From the NCBI GenBank assembly GCA_964611585.1, contig CAZTAK010000006.1, positions 1-64,000 of the forward strand: a stretch of 64,000 bases of DNA, in the 5' to 3' direction. Positions 17,115 through 28,869 of the stretch are shown here, one piece after another. This DNA comes from CAZTAK01 sp964611585 (GTDB taxonomy: Bacteria > Pseudomonadota > Alphaproteobacteria > SHVP01). The notes under the pieces are model-generated. The model did not search any database and was not told where the DNA came from. It worked only from the letters and a program-made list of their open reading frames with translations. The translations under genes and the position numbers were made by a program. Every line of letters starts with the position of its first letter. The first letter of the stretch is position 1.

Positions 17115-17662
17115 TCCGACCGGAGCCGGACGGCGCACTGCCGTTCTGGAAAACGAAAACCCTCGGGGACCTTTCAACTGAGGAATGGGAATCGCTTTGC
17201 GACAGTTGCGGCAAGTGCTGTCTGTTGAAGCTGGAGGATGCGGACTCCGGCGCCATCGACTTCACCAACGTCGCCTGCCGCCTGCTCGATGTCGGCACCT
17301 GCACCTGCACGCGCTACGGTGAACGAAAGCGCTACGTTTCCGATTGCGTAGTGCTAACGCCGAAAAAGGTCGACCAGATCGCGTGGATGCCGTCCACCTG
17401 CGCCTACCGGCTAATCGCCGAAGGCCACGATCTTATGTGGTGGCATCATCTTGTATCGGGCGATTCGAATACGGTGCACGAAGCGGGAGTTTCGGTTCGC
17501 GGCCGGGCCGTACCGGAGAAGCGGGCCGGCGATCTCGAAGATCACCTTGCCGAGTGGCCGCGCTATGGCGGCCGCGGCGGGGAGAAGATTCGTGGCGAAC
17601 AAACGGTTGGGGGCGGGGAAGGACTTGAACTCCGGCGCATTGCCGCTAGGGTCTCGGATTAA
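17111..17662 (+). CDS. YcgN/UPF0260-family cysteine-cluster protein with run-on C terminus
   Basis: 183 residues, while the family is about 145-155. The cysteine-rich body is normal: SLCDSCGKCCLLKLED, FTNVACRLLDVGTCTCTRY, YVSDCVVLTP and MPSTCAYRLIAEG, likely a metal-binding protein of unknown role. The family normally stops soon after the GDLEDHLAEWP-type motif (near 17556); here the frame runs on about 35 codons over the antisense of a decayed VOC gene, so the original stop seems lost. Starts in the phaZ stop (ATGA). Confidence 0.85.
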   Translation: MIRPEPDGALPFWKTKTLGDLSTEEWESLCDSCGKCCLLKLEDADSGAIDFTNVACRLLDVGTCTCTRYGERKRYVSDCVVLTPKKVDQIAWMPSTCAYRLIAEGHDLMWWHHLVSGDSNTVHEAGVSVRGRAVPEKRAGDLEDHLAEWPRYGGRGGEKIRGEQTVGGGEGLELRRIAARVSD

Positions 17663-17838
17663 CATGGTCGCCAGTTCGCCGAACCCGCCTTCAACCTGCA
17701 CCTGCGATTCGAGCAGGACGCGTTCGACCGCACCGCGCAATTTTTCCGCCAGTGCCAGACATTCGGCCTGACCGAGGCCATTGAAGTGCCGCACGGGAAC
17801 GTATTTGCCACCGGCCGGATTGGTCGCGGAATCGGATT
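17591..17838 (-). pseudogene. Remnant of a VOC (glyoxalase/bleomycin-resistance) family gene
   Basis: On the minus strand one frame reads SATNPAGGKYVPVRHF, LALAEKL, then ELATMLIRDPSGNAPEFKSF, matching the middle and end of VOC-family proteins (compare the usual PVRHFG... and ATMFLRDPSGNALEFK...). The first half of the domain, with the first metal ligand, is missing, and the 3' end runs into the YcgN gene. So both ends are truncated and several conserved residues are changed. It is squeezed between YcgN (plus) and the YgjP-type gene (plus). Confidence 0.6.
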
Positions 17839-17866
17839 CGCCGATGGCAAGACGTGAGTCGATCCG

Positions 17867-18571
17867 ATGAGCCGGCGCGAACGGTTCGAGACCGTCACTT
17901 TGCGCGGGCGCGATGTGCGCATCCGGCTCCAGCTCAGCCGGCGGGCACGCCATATCACGCTTCGGCTCGACGAAAAGCGGGGCGGAGTGGATTTGGTGCT
18001 GCCGCGCGGCGTGCCGCGCGCGGAAGGATTGCAGTTCGCGCAGGAAAAGGCGGGCTGGATACTGCGCCATATCGATTCGCTGCCGAGCCCGGTGCCCTTC
18101 GCCCACGGATCGGTCATTCCGGTGATGGGCAAGGAGTATGAGATTTTCCACCGGCCCAACGACCGCGGCGTGGTTTGGGTCGAGGACAGCACCCTTTGTG
18201 TCGCCGGCGACGCCCCCCATGTCGCCCGCCGCGTCACCGACTGGCTCAAGAAGACGGCGCGGCGCGAGATTTCGTGGCGCGCACACGCCAACGCCGAGCG
18301 CACCGGCCGGGGGATAGAACGCATCAGTTTTCGCGACCCGCGCTCGCGCTGGGGCAGTTGTTCCGACGACGGCCATCTGTCGTTTTCGTGGCGACTGGTT
18401 CTGGCGCCCGCAGGCGTGCTGGAATACGTCGTCGCCCACGAGGTGGCGCATCTGACCGAACTCAATCACAGCCCGCGATTTTGGGCGCTGGTGCACGACC
18501 TCTGCCCCGACTGCGACGTGCCGAAATACTGGCTCAAACGCCACGGCGCCACATTGCACCGGTTCGGATAG
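17867..18571 (+). CDS. YgjP/DUF45-type zinc metallopeptidase (SprT-like)
   Basis: 234 residues. The N-terminal half (1-130) carries the RRARHITLRLDEK-type beta region of the DUF45 family; the C-terminal half has RDPRSRWGSCSDDGHLSFSW and the zinc motif HEVAH (191-195) with third ligand H201, then SPRFWALVHDL CPD. Relatives in other bacteria are associated with type I restriction loci but are also common alone. Cytosolic; substrate unknown. The gene is 70 bases before the first exporter gene and in the same direction. Confidence 0.88.
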   Translation: MSRRERFETVTLRGRDVRIRLQLSRRARHITLRLDEKRGGVDLVLPRGVPRAEGLQFAQEKAGWILRHIDSLPSPVPFAHGSVIPVMGKEYEIFHRPNDRGVVWVEDSTLCVAGDAPHVARRVTDWLKKTARREISWRAHANAERTGRGIERISFRDPRSRWGSCSDDGHLSFSWRLVLAPAGVLEYVVAHEVAHLTELNHSPRFWALVHDLCPDCDVPKYWLKRHGATLHRFG

Positions 18572-18640
18572 CCGCGCCGTGGGGTCGGCACGGCTTGGGG
18601 GCCGCCACCGCCGGTCTCGAACGGCGTCACATGTGTTTTC

Positions 18641-19840
18641 ATGTTCCGCCCCAATTCGCTGACCCTGATCCTGTTGGTGGGCGGCCTGGCCGCCTCAGGT
18701 CCGCTTTCGACCGACATGTATGTGCCGGCGATGCCCTCGCTGACCGACGATCTCGGCACCAGCGTCGGCATGGTGACTCTGACGCTGAGCCTTTACCTGT
18801 GGGCGTTCGCGCTGGGGCAACTGGTGTTCGGGCCGGTCTCGGACCGCTTCGGCCGGCGCCCGGCGTTGCTTGGCGGCCTCACGCTTTACACGGCGGCCAG
18901 CGTCGCCTGTGCGCTGGCGCCCAACATCGAGACCCTGATCGCAGCGCGCTCCGTTCAGGCGCTGGGCGCGTGTTCGGGCCAGGTGTTGAGCCGCGCCATC
19001 ATCCGCGACCTGCATGAGGGGACCACCGGAACCCGGGTGCTGGCCCACACGACCGTGATCATGGGGCTCTCGTCGATGTTTGCGCCGGTCGGCGGCGGCT
19101 ACCTGACGGTATGGGCAGACTGGCGCGCCGTGTTCTGGGCGCTGACCGGCTACGGCGTCATTTTCGGCTTGGTCGTCGCCTTCGGCTTCAAGGAATCCTT
19201 GGCGCGGCCCGACGTAAATGCAATTCAGCCGCTGCGGATGCTCCGCAGTTTTGCTTACCTGATCCGGAACCGGACGTTTTCGGGGTACACCTTCAGCCTG
19301 TGTTTCCTGTTCGCGATGCTGTACACGTTCATTTCCTCGGGCCCGTTCGTCTTCATCGGCATTTACGGTCTGGCGCCGCAGGAATTCGGGCTGATCTTCA
19401 CGGCCATCGCCAGCACCTTTATCGTCGCCTCGCTAATCACGGGGCGGATTTCGCACCGCGTCGGGCCGCGACGGATCTACGGGACCGCAATATTGGCGAC
19501 CGCGGCCGGCGGTGTCGCGCTTGCCCTTGCCGCATCCGGCCCCTATGCCGGTGTCGTCACCATCGTCGCACCCATGATGGTGATTTCCTGTGCGATGGGC
19601 TTCCTGATGCCGGTGGCATTCGCGACCGCGATGGCGCCGCATCCGCGGATGGCGGGCATGGCCTCGGCCCTGATTGGGGCCCTGATATCGGGCTTCGGCG
19701 CCGCCGGTGGGGCGCTCGCCGGTTGGGCCTTCGACGGATCGGCGATGCCAATGGGCCTCCTGATCGGCTTGTACTGTGTCTTGGCGATGGCGACGTTCTT
19801 CCTGGTCACCCCCCGGAGCCCGGCGCCGGGCACGGGATAG
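18641..19840 (+). CDS. Bcr/CflA-family multidrug MFS transporter (first copy)
   Basis: 399 residues, 12 membrane helices. Conserved Bcr/CflA elements: STDMYVPAMPSLTDDLG after helix 1, YLWAFALGQLVFGPVSDRFGRRPALL (motif A between helices 2 and 3), AARSVQALGACSGQVLSRAIIRDLHEG, and GGGYLTVWADWRAVFWAL. Such transporters expel bicyclomycin, sulfonamides or amino acids such as cysteine using the proton gradient. A closely related gene follows after 23 bases, so the two are probably one operon from a duplication. Confidence 0.9.
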   Translation: MFRPNSLTLILLVGGLAASGPLSTDMYVPAMPSLTDDLGTSVGMVTLTLSLYLWAFALGQLVFGPVSDRFGRRPALLGGLTLYTAASVACALAPNIETLIAARSVQALGACSGQVLSRAIIRDLHEGTTGTRVLAHTTVIMGLSSMFAPVGGGYLTVWADWRAVFWALTGYGVIFGLVVAFGFKESLARPDVNAIQPLRMLRSFAYLIRNRTFSGYTFSLCFLFAMLYTFISSGPFVFIGIYGLAPQEFGLIFTAIASTFIVASLITGRISHRVGPRRIYGTAILATAAGGVALALAASGPYAGVVTIVAPMMVISCAMGFLMPVAFATAMAPHPRMAGMASALIGALISGFGAAGGALAGWAFDGSAMPMGLLIGLYCVLAMATFFLVTPRSPAPGTG

Positions 19841-19863
19841 CCGGGGCCTTTTGTTTGACCCTC

Positions 19864-21114
19864 ATGACCCCCCTTCGCGCCAATACCCTGTCACTGCTGG
19901 CCGTGCTGGCCGCTGTTCTGGTCGCCGGTGAAATGGCGACCGATATGTTTCTGTCGTCGCTGCCGACGCTGACCGATTGGTTCAACACCACGACCAGCCG
20001 GGTGCAGTTGACGCTGAGCGTCTATCTGGTCGGGTTCGCGCTGGCGCAACTGGCCTATGGCCCACTCTCCGACCGGTACGGGCGCAAGCGGCCGCTGATT
20101 GCCGGTACCGCATTGTTCGTAGCCGCCTCGGTGGCGTGCGCGTTCGCGACCTCCATCGAGATGCTGATTGTATTCCGATTCTTCCAGGCGCTGGGCGGTG
20201 CGGCGAGTTATGTCATTTGCCTGGCGATCATCCGCGACATGCACGACCGCGACGCCGCCGCCACGATGCTCGCCCGCATGGGTACGATCATCGGCATTGC
20301 GCCGGCGATCGCGCCGGTGATCGGTGGATATTTGCTGGTCTGGCTGGGCTGGCAGGCGAACTTCGTATTCCTGACCGCGTGGGGCCTGCTGGCGATCGTG
20401 CTGGTTTGGGTGTGGATCGTGGAGACGAACACCCATCCCGACCGGAACGCCATTCGACCCCTTCAGATGGTGAAGAACTTTTCGACCTTGCTGGGTAACC
20501 GGACCTACATCGGATTCACGTTTACGTTGGTGTTCGCGTTTTCGACCTTTTTTGCGTTCATTTCGGGAGCCCCCTTCGTATTCATCGAAGTGCTTGAGGT
20601 GGCGCCGGAAAACTTTGCCTGGTTGATTACGATACAGGTGGTGGGTTTCATCTCAGGCACGCTGCTGGTCGACCGGCTGTTGCCAAAATGGGGTGTGGAC
20701 CGGCTGTTCCGATGGGCCATCTTTTTGGCTGCTATCAGCGGCCTGGCAATCGCCCTCCTGCCCTTGCTCGGCATTCAGACGGTTTGGACGATCGTCGCGC
20801 CGATGGTTTTGTTCGCCTTCGCCATCGGCTTTATCTTTCCGTTGGGGACCGCGGGCGCGATCGGGCCGTTTCCGCACATGGCCGGTGCGGCCTCGGCGCT
20901 GCTGGGTTTTCTCGAATCGGCGGTCGGTGCCGGATTCGGCGCGGCGGTCGGCATCCTCCACGACGGAACCGTCGTTCCGATGACCACGATCATGGGTCTC
21001 GCAACGCTGTTGTCGCTGTTGGTTTACCTTGCGACTTTGTGGCGGCACGAGGCGGCCGTCACCGGACCCGCCGACAGCGAACTGACAGCCGAAACGATCG
21101 CCACAGAAGATTGA
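19864..21114 (+). CDS. Bcr/CflA-family multidrug MFS transporter (second copy)
   Basis: 416 residues with the same 12-helix plan as the preceding protein: ATDMFLSSLPTLTDWF, GFALAQLAYGPLSDRYGRKRPL, FRFFQALGGAASYVICLAIIRDMHDRD, GGYLLVWLGWQANFVFL. The two copies share layout and many motifs but are clearly diverged, so the duplication is old. ATG 19864 fits the family N terminus although the ribosome site is weak; the open frame extends to 19111 as a shadow of the first copy. After the stop, about 150 bases without features precede a family A repeat. Confidence 0.9.
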   Translation: MTPLRANTLSLLAVLAAVLVAGEMATDMFLSSLPTLTDWFNTTTSRVQLTLSVYLVGFALAQLAYGPLSDRYGRKRPLIAGTALFVAASVACAFATSIEMLIVFRFFQALGGAASYVICLAIIRDMHDRDAAATMLARMGTIIGIAPAIAPVIGGYLLVWLGWQANFVFLTAWGLLAIVLVWVWIVETNTHPDRNAIRPLQMVKNFSTLLGNRTYIGFTFTLVFAFSTFFAFISGAPFVFIEVLEVAPENFAWLITIQVVGFISGTLLVDRLLPKWGVDRLFRWAIFLAAISGLAIALLPLLGIQTVWTIVAPMVLFAFAIGFIFPLGTAGAIGPFPHMAGAASALLGFLESAVGAGFGAAVGILHDGTVVPMTTIMGLATLLSLLVYLATLWRHEAAVTGPADSELTAETIATED

Positions 21115-21263
21115 GCCTTCGCCGGGCGAACCTGACGTTTCGATTTCTCACGTTTCAATTTCTCAATGTCAGCCCGCGCCACGAGGCCAGCGATCTGACG
21201 CTGTTCAATTGATCTCGACGGGTGGCCCTAATTTCGTCGCCACCGCGTGTTGGAATCCAACCC

Positions 21264-21366
21264 CTAGTGCTTTTCCCGTTCGCTTGCGCTCACGCGAAAA
21301 GCTCTATCCCTTTGACATAGAACGCAAATCGTCGTCGCCGCCGATTCCGCCGGCTCGGGATTTGCG

Positions 21367-21370
<4 letters not shown>
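21264..21370 (-). repeat. Palindromic repeat family A, copy 2 (107 bases)
   Basis: Inverted copy of 4018-4124, with the same length and the same two hairpins, read on the minus strand from CTAG at 21370-21367 to CTAG at 21267-21264. The TAG stop of gyrB is the first part of the element. Differences between copies are few (for example TCGGCGG for TCGCCGG). Confidence 0.85.
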
Positions 21371-23789
<2,419 letters not shown>

Positions 23790-23793
<4 letters not shown>

Positions 23794-24986
23794 GGGATGC
23801 CCCCGTCGGGGTTGACGCGCGATTCGGCAACCCCAAGGTACTGGGCCGAACCAACCATCGGGGCGAACATTTCACGGTCGGTTCCGGTCAGCCATGCCTG
23901 GGCGCCGAGATCGAGAATTTGCCCAAACAGAGCCTCGCGCCGGCCGGCGTCGAGATGGGCCACCACCTCGTCGAGTAGCAGCAACGGCACCACACCGCCC
24001 TGCACGGCCTTGACCCGGGCGTCGGCCAGCACGATCGCGATCAACAGCGCCTTCTGTTCGCCGGTGGAGCATTGCTGCGCGGGCAGGCCGGTGGCGAGAT
24101 GAGTGACCGCCAAATCACTGCGGTGCGGGCCGAGCGCGGCGCCGCCGGTTTCCGCATCACGGCCGCGGGAGCGTTCCAGTTCGATGCGGAAGCGCGTCTC
24201 GGCTTCGACCGCGGCCAAGGTATCGAGCCAGGATTCAAGCGTGCCGACGACGGCAAGCGCGGCCGCCGGAAACGGACCGTCCGCCGCGGCCAGCCCCTGG
24301 GCCAGCCGGGCAACGCCGTCGCGCCGCGCCGCTGCCACCGCAACCCCGTGCGCGGCCATGGTCTCCTCAAGAGCGCCGAGCCAGGCCGCGTTGCCCTCGC
24401 CGGTCTTCAGGAGCCGGGCGCGTTCGCGCAGGGCGCGCTCGTAAGCCGATACCCGGCGGGCGTGCTGGGCATCGACGCCGTACAGCAAACGGTCGAGGAA
24501 GCGCCGCCGCGACGGGGCCTCATCCTGAAACAGACGATCCATGCGCGGCGTCAGCCAGCTGAGACTCAAGACTTCGGCCAAAGATGCGGGGCCGCGCCCG
24601 GCCTGGCCGTCGATCCGAACGAGCCGCCGTTCGGCGGCGCCGTCGGGGGCGGCGGCGTCCGCGGTGCCGGTGCCGATGTCGCTCGCCGTGCCTGTCGCCG
24701 CATCATAAACCCGCGCCGATACGGCCCAGCCGCCAGCGTGCCCGTGGCGGGTCACGTCGCCGAGCCGCGCCCGCCGCAAGCCGCGCCCGGGCGACAAATA
24801 GGAAAGCGCTTCGAGAATGTTGGTTTTGCCCGCCCCATTGGGACCGGTCAGGACCACCGGTTCGGGTCCGATGTCGAGGTGCAGCGAGTGGTAACTGCGG
24901 AAATCGTTCAGGCGCAGGCGCGAAACTGCAAAAGCTGCATCGGCCTCGGCGTCCGGTTGGGCACGATAACCGGTTACGGGCGCCAC
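23790..24986 (-). CDS. recF: DNA replication and repair protein RecF
   Basis: 398 residues of the SMC-like ABC ATPase group: Walker A TGPNGAGKTNILEALS, signature CSTGEQKALLIAIVLA, Walker B LLLLDEVVAHLD, and LTPRMDRLFQDEAPSRRRFLDRL typical of RecF. It loads RecA at gaps with RecO and RecR. The GTG at 24986 lies five bases after the dnaN stop; the protein has an unusual alanine-glycine rich insertion near residues 95-115 (AATGTASDIGTGTADAAAPD). It overlaps gyrB by four bases. Confidence 0.95.
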
Positions 24987-24991
24987 CGGCT

Positions 24992-26110
24992 TCAGACCCG
25001 CATGGGCATCAGGACGAACAGGGCGCGTTCGTCGCCAGGATCGGTGATGATCGTCGGCGAGACCGAGTCCGCGAGTAAAAAGCGTGCCGTATCCCCATCA
25101 ATTTCGCTAGTAATCTCAAGGAGATACTTGGAGTTGAACCCGATCTCCAGGGGTTCGCCGGCGTAACCGACAGGTAGCGCCTCGCTCGCCGTACCGCTGT
25201 CGGGGCTGGTGGCCGAGAGTTCCAGTTTGTCGGCGGCAAGACCCAATTTGATGGCGCGCGACTTCTCGGTCGAGATTGTCGAAACCCGGTCTACCGCGGC
25301 GCGAAACTCGGCGCAACCGACGTCGAGTTCCTTGTCGTTGCCTTCCGGGATAACGCGCTCGTAGTCCGGAAAGGTGCCGTCAATCAGCTTGGTCGTCAGC
25401 ACCGCCTCGCCGAACCCGAACCGGATGCGGGTTTCCGATAGCGCCACTTCGATATCGTCGTCGCAACCCTCGGCCAGGCGTCGAAGTTCGTTGATCGCCT
25501 TGCGCGGGACGATAACGCCCGGCATCCCTGCCGCCCCATCGGGCAGCGGCGTCTCGACCTGGGCCAGGCGGTGGCCGTCGGTTGCGACCGCGCGCAGCAT
25601 CGCCACACCACCGCTTTCGGCGTCGTGCAGGTAGATCCCGTTGAGGTAATAACGGGTTTCCTCGGTCGAAATTGCGAACCGGGTCTTGTCGAGTAGGCGC
25701 CGCAATTCTTCTGCTGCTAGCGAAAACTTGCACGGCAGCTCGTCGTCGCTTGGCACCGGGAAGTCTTCGCGCGGCAAGCACGGCAGAGTAAACGACGACC
25801 GGCCCGCTTGCAGTGTCATGCGCGAGGCATCGCCCGCAAGTGCTAGTTCGACCTGCGCGCCTTCGGGCAATTTGCGCACGATATCGAACAGCAGATGCGC
25901 CTGCACCGTGGTCGCGCCGGCCTGGCCGACGTCGGCGGCCGCAGCTTCGTCGATGGCCATGTCGAGATCGGTGGCGGTAAGGCGCATCTGCCCGTCGGCG
26001 GCAGCGATCAGGACGTTGGCAAGGATCGGAATTGTGGTCCGGCGTTCGACCACGTTCTGAACGTGGCCGAGAGCGGCCAACAGCGCCGCCCGTTCGATCG
26101 TTATCTTCAT
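24992..26110 (-). CDS. dnaN: DNA polymerase III beta subunit (sliding clamp)
   Basis: 372 residues in three clamp folds, standard length. Starts MKITIERAALLAALGHVQNVVERRTTIPILANVL, and later has VATDGHRLAQVE, PRKAINEL and the C-terminal LMPMRV, all typical. The ring encircles DNA and tethers polymerase III. The ATG at 26110 is preceded by AGGTG; the in-frame extension to 26200 is not conserved. Lies between dnaA (292 bases upstream) and recF. Confidence 0.97.
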   Translation of the reverse strand: MKITIERAALLAALGHVQNVVERRTTIPILANVLIAAADGQMRLTATDLDMAIDEAAAADVGQAGATTVQAHLLFDIVRKLPEGAQVELALAGDASRMTLQAGRSSFTLPCLPREDFPVPSDDELPCKFSLAAEELRRLLDKTRFAISTEETRYYLNGIYLHDAESGGVAMLRAVATDGHRLAQVETPLPDGAAGMPGVIVPRKAINELRRLAEGCDDDIEVALSETRIRFGFGEAVLTTKLIDGTFPDYERVIPEGNDKELDVGCAEFRAAVDRVSTISTEKSRAIKLGLAADKLELSATSPDSGTASEALPVGYAGEPLEIGFNSKYLLEITSEIDGDTARFLLADSVSPTIITDPGDERALFVLMPMRV

Positions 26111-26402
26111 CGCACCTGTGGTTTCTTCGTTGGTTATCTCTGTTTTCACCCGGCGGCCTGTTGGCCGGCCCCCAATCCAAACCCTTCCGCTGGGTGTCAC
26201 CGGCCCGGCGGCGAGCGTTTCCCGCGCGACTTAAGGCCGGATGGCCTTCGGATCGTGCTTTGGGAGGGGGCGGTCTGGGCCACGCCCCGCCGGAACGAGG
26301 CCGGATTATAGCACAGGCACGGTCCGCGAAGCCACGGCCGCGGTCCCGTCCCGATCCCGGAACCGAGCCTCTACGATTTTGAAAACAAAGGCAAAATCCG
26401 CC
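26111..26402. other. dnaA-dnaN intergenic region
   Basis: 292 bases, likely holding the dnaN promoter. I looked for DnaA boxes (TTATCCACA and its complement) and found none that match well. No gene seen. Confidence 0.5.
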
Positions 26403-27800
26403 TCAGGTTTCGAGCATTCTCTTTAGAAGATCGATGTCTTCGGCGAGGCTGGTATCGGCCTGACAGAGCTCGTCGATACGGCGTACGGCATGCATGACGG
26501 TAGTGTGGTCGCGGCCGCCGAACTTACGTCCGATCTCGGGCAGCGAACGCGGAGTGAGTTGCTTGGACAGGTACATCGCCACCTGACGGGGCCGGGCGAC
26601 GGCTCGGGCACGGCGCGGCGACTGCATTTCGGCAAGCCGGATGTTGTAATGCTCGGCGACGCGCTTCTGGATGTCCTCGATGGTGATGCGCCGGTCGTTG
26701 GCGCGCAGCAGATCGCGCAGCACCTCTTGCGTGGTTTCGAGGTTGATCGGCCGGCCGACCAGATTGGCGTACGCCAGGACCCGGTTGAGCCCGCCTTCCA
26801 GTTCCCGCACATTTGAAGTGATTCGGTGGGCCAGAAACTCGAGCACCTGATCGGGAACCTCCGCAGTGCCGAGTCCCTGGACCTTGGACTGCAGGATCCC
26901 GACCCGGAGTTCGTAGTCGGTGGCATGGATGTCGGCCACCAGGCCCCACCCGAGGCGCGAACGCATGCGTTCTTCGACGCCGTCGAGATTCGACGGCGAG
27001 CGGTCGCCGGATATCACCACCTGCCGGTTCTGGTCCACCAGGGCATTGAAGGTATGGAAGAATTCCTCCTGGGTGGATTCCTTGCCGCTGATGAACTGAA
27101 CGTCGTCGACCATCAGGACATCGACCGACCGGAACAGGTGCTTGAACTGCATCACGTCCTTGTAGCGAAGCGCGCTGATGAACTGATACATGAACTTTTC
27201 CGCCGACAAATACAGCACCTTGCGGTCGGGGTCGCGTTCGCGGATGTGCCAGGCGATGGCGTGCATGAGGTGGGTTTTGCCGAGGCCGACGCCGCCATAG
27301 AGGTAGAGCGGGTTGAAGGGCACCGTCGGCGATTCTGCGACCCGCCGGGCCGCGGCATAGGCGAGTTCGTTGGCCTTGCCGACGACGAAGTTGGCGAAGG
27401 TGAACCTGAGGTCGAGGGACGCGCCCGCCTCTTCCTCGGCACGGCCGATGCCAGCCGGCGCGGGCAGGCGTGATTTGCTCCCCGAGTCCGCTTCGGCGGC
27501 CAGTCCGCGCACCGGCGCTCCGCCGGGGACGACATGGATTTCGACCGCGGCGGTTTCGCCGCACTCGCTTTGCCACAGGGCGCCGATCTTCTCGAAATAG
27601 TGAGACATGACCCAGTCGCGCATGAACCGGGTCGGCAAGGTCAGCATCACGCGACCGTCGCGGACGCTGGCAAGATCGAGCGGTTTGAGCCAGCTGTCGA
27701 AAGCGGCATCGCCAACCTCGGCGCGCAGCCGATGGCGCACCCGGTCCCAGTTCTCAGCAATATCCAGCGCCAGCGCCGGGTTTTTTGAATCGCCACTCAC
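26403..27800 (-). CDS. dnaA: Chromosomal replication initiator DnaA
   Basis: 465 residues from the GTG at 27800. Domain I (about 15-90), a short linker, AAA+ domain with Walker A YGGVGLGKTHL and Walker B LMVDDVQFISGK, and the C-terminal DNA-binding domain with GGRDHTTVMHAVRRID. The GTG overlaps the stop of the upstream rhodanese gene (GTGA at 27797-27800), which decides the start against the TTG at 27833. The protein is the replication initiator that binds DnaA boxes at oriC. Confidence 0.96.
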   Translation of the reverse strand: MSGDSKNPALALDIAENWDRVRHRLRAEVGDAAFDSWLKPLDLASVRDGRVMLTLPTRFMRDWVMSHYFEKIGALWQSECGETAAVEIHVVPGGAPVRGLAAEADSGSKSRLPAPAGIGRAEEEAGASLDLRFTFANFVVGKANELAYAAARRVAESPTVPFNPLYLYGGVGLGKTHLMHAIAWHIRERDPDRKVLYLSAEKFMYQFISALRYKDVMQFKHLFRSVDVLMVDDVQFISGKESTQEEFFHTFNALVDQNRQVVISGDRSPSNLDGVEERMRSRLGWGLVADIHATDYELRVGILQSKVQGLGTAEVPDQVLEFLAHRITSNVRELEGGLNRVLAYANLVGRPINLETTQEVLRDLLRANDRRITIEDIQKRVAEHYNIRLAEMQSPRRARAVARPRQVAMYLSKQLTPRSLPEIGRKFGGRDHTTVMHAVRRIDELCQADTSLAEDIDLLKRMLET

Positions 27801-28216
27801 GATTGCGACCAAGGTAAGCCTGCGGCCTTCCAACCGCCCGTGGCGCCGCGGTGTTTGTTGCCGTCAAGGTCGCCTTCAAACCCGTCGGCCACATTGCAAC
27901 ATTGCGCGTAACCCGCCGCGGTCATGGCGATCGCCGCATCGCGCGAGCGGATCCCGGAACGACAGATGAAATAAAGCTTGGATTCGGGTGTCGCGCCGCG
28001 ACTTTCGACCGCGGCAACAAATTCTTCATTGACCGCCATGCCGGGGAAGGACTGCCACTCGATCTGGACCACTTCCTTGCCGGCCGCGGACAAATCGGGA
28101 GTGCCAACGAAGATCCATTCAGCGCGCGTACGGACATCGACCAGAACCGCTGCGGGGTCCTGCTGCAACGCGCGCCATGCTTTCTCGGAGGTTACATCCC
28201 CGGCGTACTTCATCAT
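27797..28216 (-). CDS. Rhodanese-domain protein
   Basis: 139 residues, a single rhodanese domain with VLVDVRTRAEW, the active loop CRSGIRSR beginning at C85 and a C-terminal GGWKAAGLPW. Single-domain rhodaneses transfer sulfane sulfur through the loop cysteine; the physiological acceptor is unknown. In this class the gene often lies just upstream of dnaA as here, and the GTGA overlap implies the two are translated together. ATG 28216 or the next codon ATG 28213 may be used; ribosome site weak. Confidence 0.88.
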   Translation of the reverse strand: MMKYAGDVTSEKAWRALQQDPAAVLVDVRTRAEWIFVGTPDLSAAGKEVVQIEWQSFPGMAVNEEFVAAVESRGATPESKLYFICRSGIRSRDAAIAMTAAGYAQCCNVADGFEGDLDGNKHRGATGGWKAAGLPWSQS

Positions 28217-28869
28217 TCAATCGTCTCAAGTAAACCGTTTGGCACGGGTCCACCGCGTCCGCCAGTTTGTTTTTTCTGCCCCTTATTCGACCTAAAATTG
28301 GCCGATTATTCTAGGAATATTGCAATCCTCCAAATACTCAACCACTTGTACTTAACACCAAAGAAACAAACAAAAAAATAGCTTCCGCTAAAGGGATTGG
28401 GCAAATCCATCCCTTGGCATTAGTGGCTAATTCCTTTCGGTATACTTTGGGTAAACCCCCGCACCCAAAGTCAACTGACGGCTACCCTACTGTCCTGATG
28501 CGCCGCTTGCAACCATGACAACGAACCCGCATGCAAAAAAATGTATGCGCCCCTGCAACGCAGCAACACCACAACATGTTGAAGCGTGGGCGGCGGACTC
28601 GTCAAGCGGATCGGTTTCGCCGAGACCCGCCGGGCGGAATCCGCAGCGACGGCGCGGGCGCGCAAGAAAAAGAACCGAGCAACTTCCGTACACTTCGCGC
28701 CGTTCATTCATGACCGTTTTGAACTGACGACGGCACCGTCTTGTTTCACCATGCAAATTACGAAAACCTGAACAATGACCCGCGCCGCTCGTTCGGCAAC
28801 GCGCATTCGGCACCTGAACATTTCAGCTTGCTCGCGATGGGCGGACCGCCCGCAACGGAACCGGGCAAC
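28217..28869. other. Long, relatively A+T-rich intergenic region between rpsT and the rhodanese-dnaA operon
   Basis: About 650 bases without a supportable gene. The part 28260-28460 is visibly richer in A and T than its surroundings, with runs such as GTTTTTTC and AAACAAACAAAAAAATAG. It must hold the promoter of the rhodanese-dnaA operon (a TAGAAT -10-like hexamer lies on the minus strand near 28310) and is a possible site for replication control, but no clear DnaA boxes are seen. Short open frames here lack ribosome sites and conserved content. Confidence 0.5.

Noticed and set aside
17411..18559. A single 382-codon minus-strand gene here
   Set aside because: Only about 80 codons resemble a VOC protein; the rest is antisense to a well-supported YgjP-type metallopeptidase and to YcgN.
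26111..26402. Origin with DnaA boxes between dnaA and dnaN
   Set aside because: No TTATCCACA-like nonamers beyond chance; skew could not be computed.
28414..28446. Promoter TTGGCA ... TATACT on the plus strand
   Set aside because: Spacer is 21 bases, too long, and no plus-strand gene follows.
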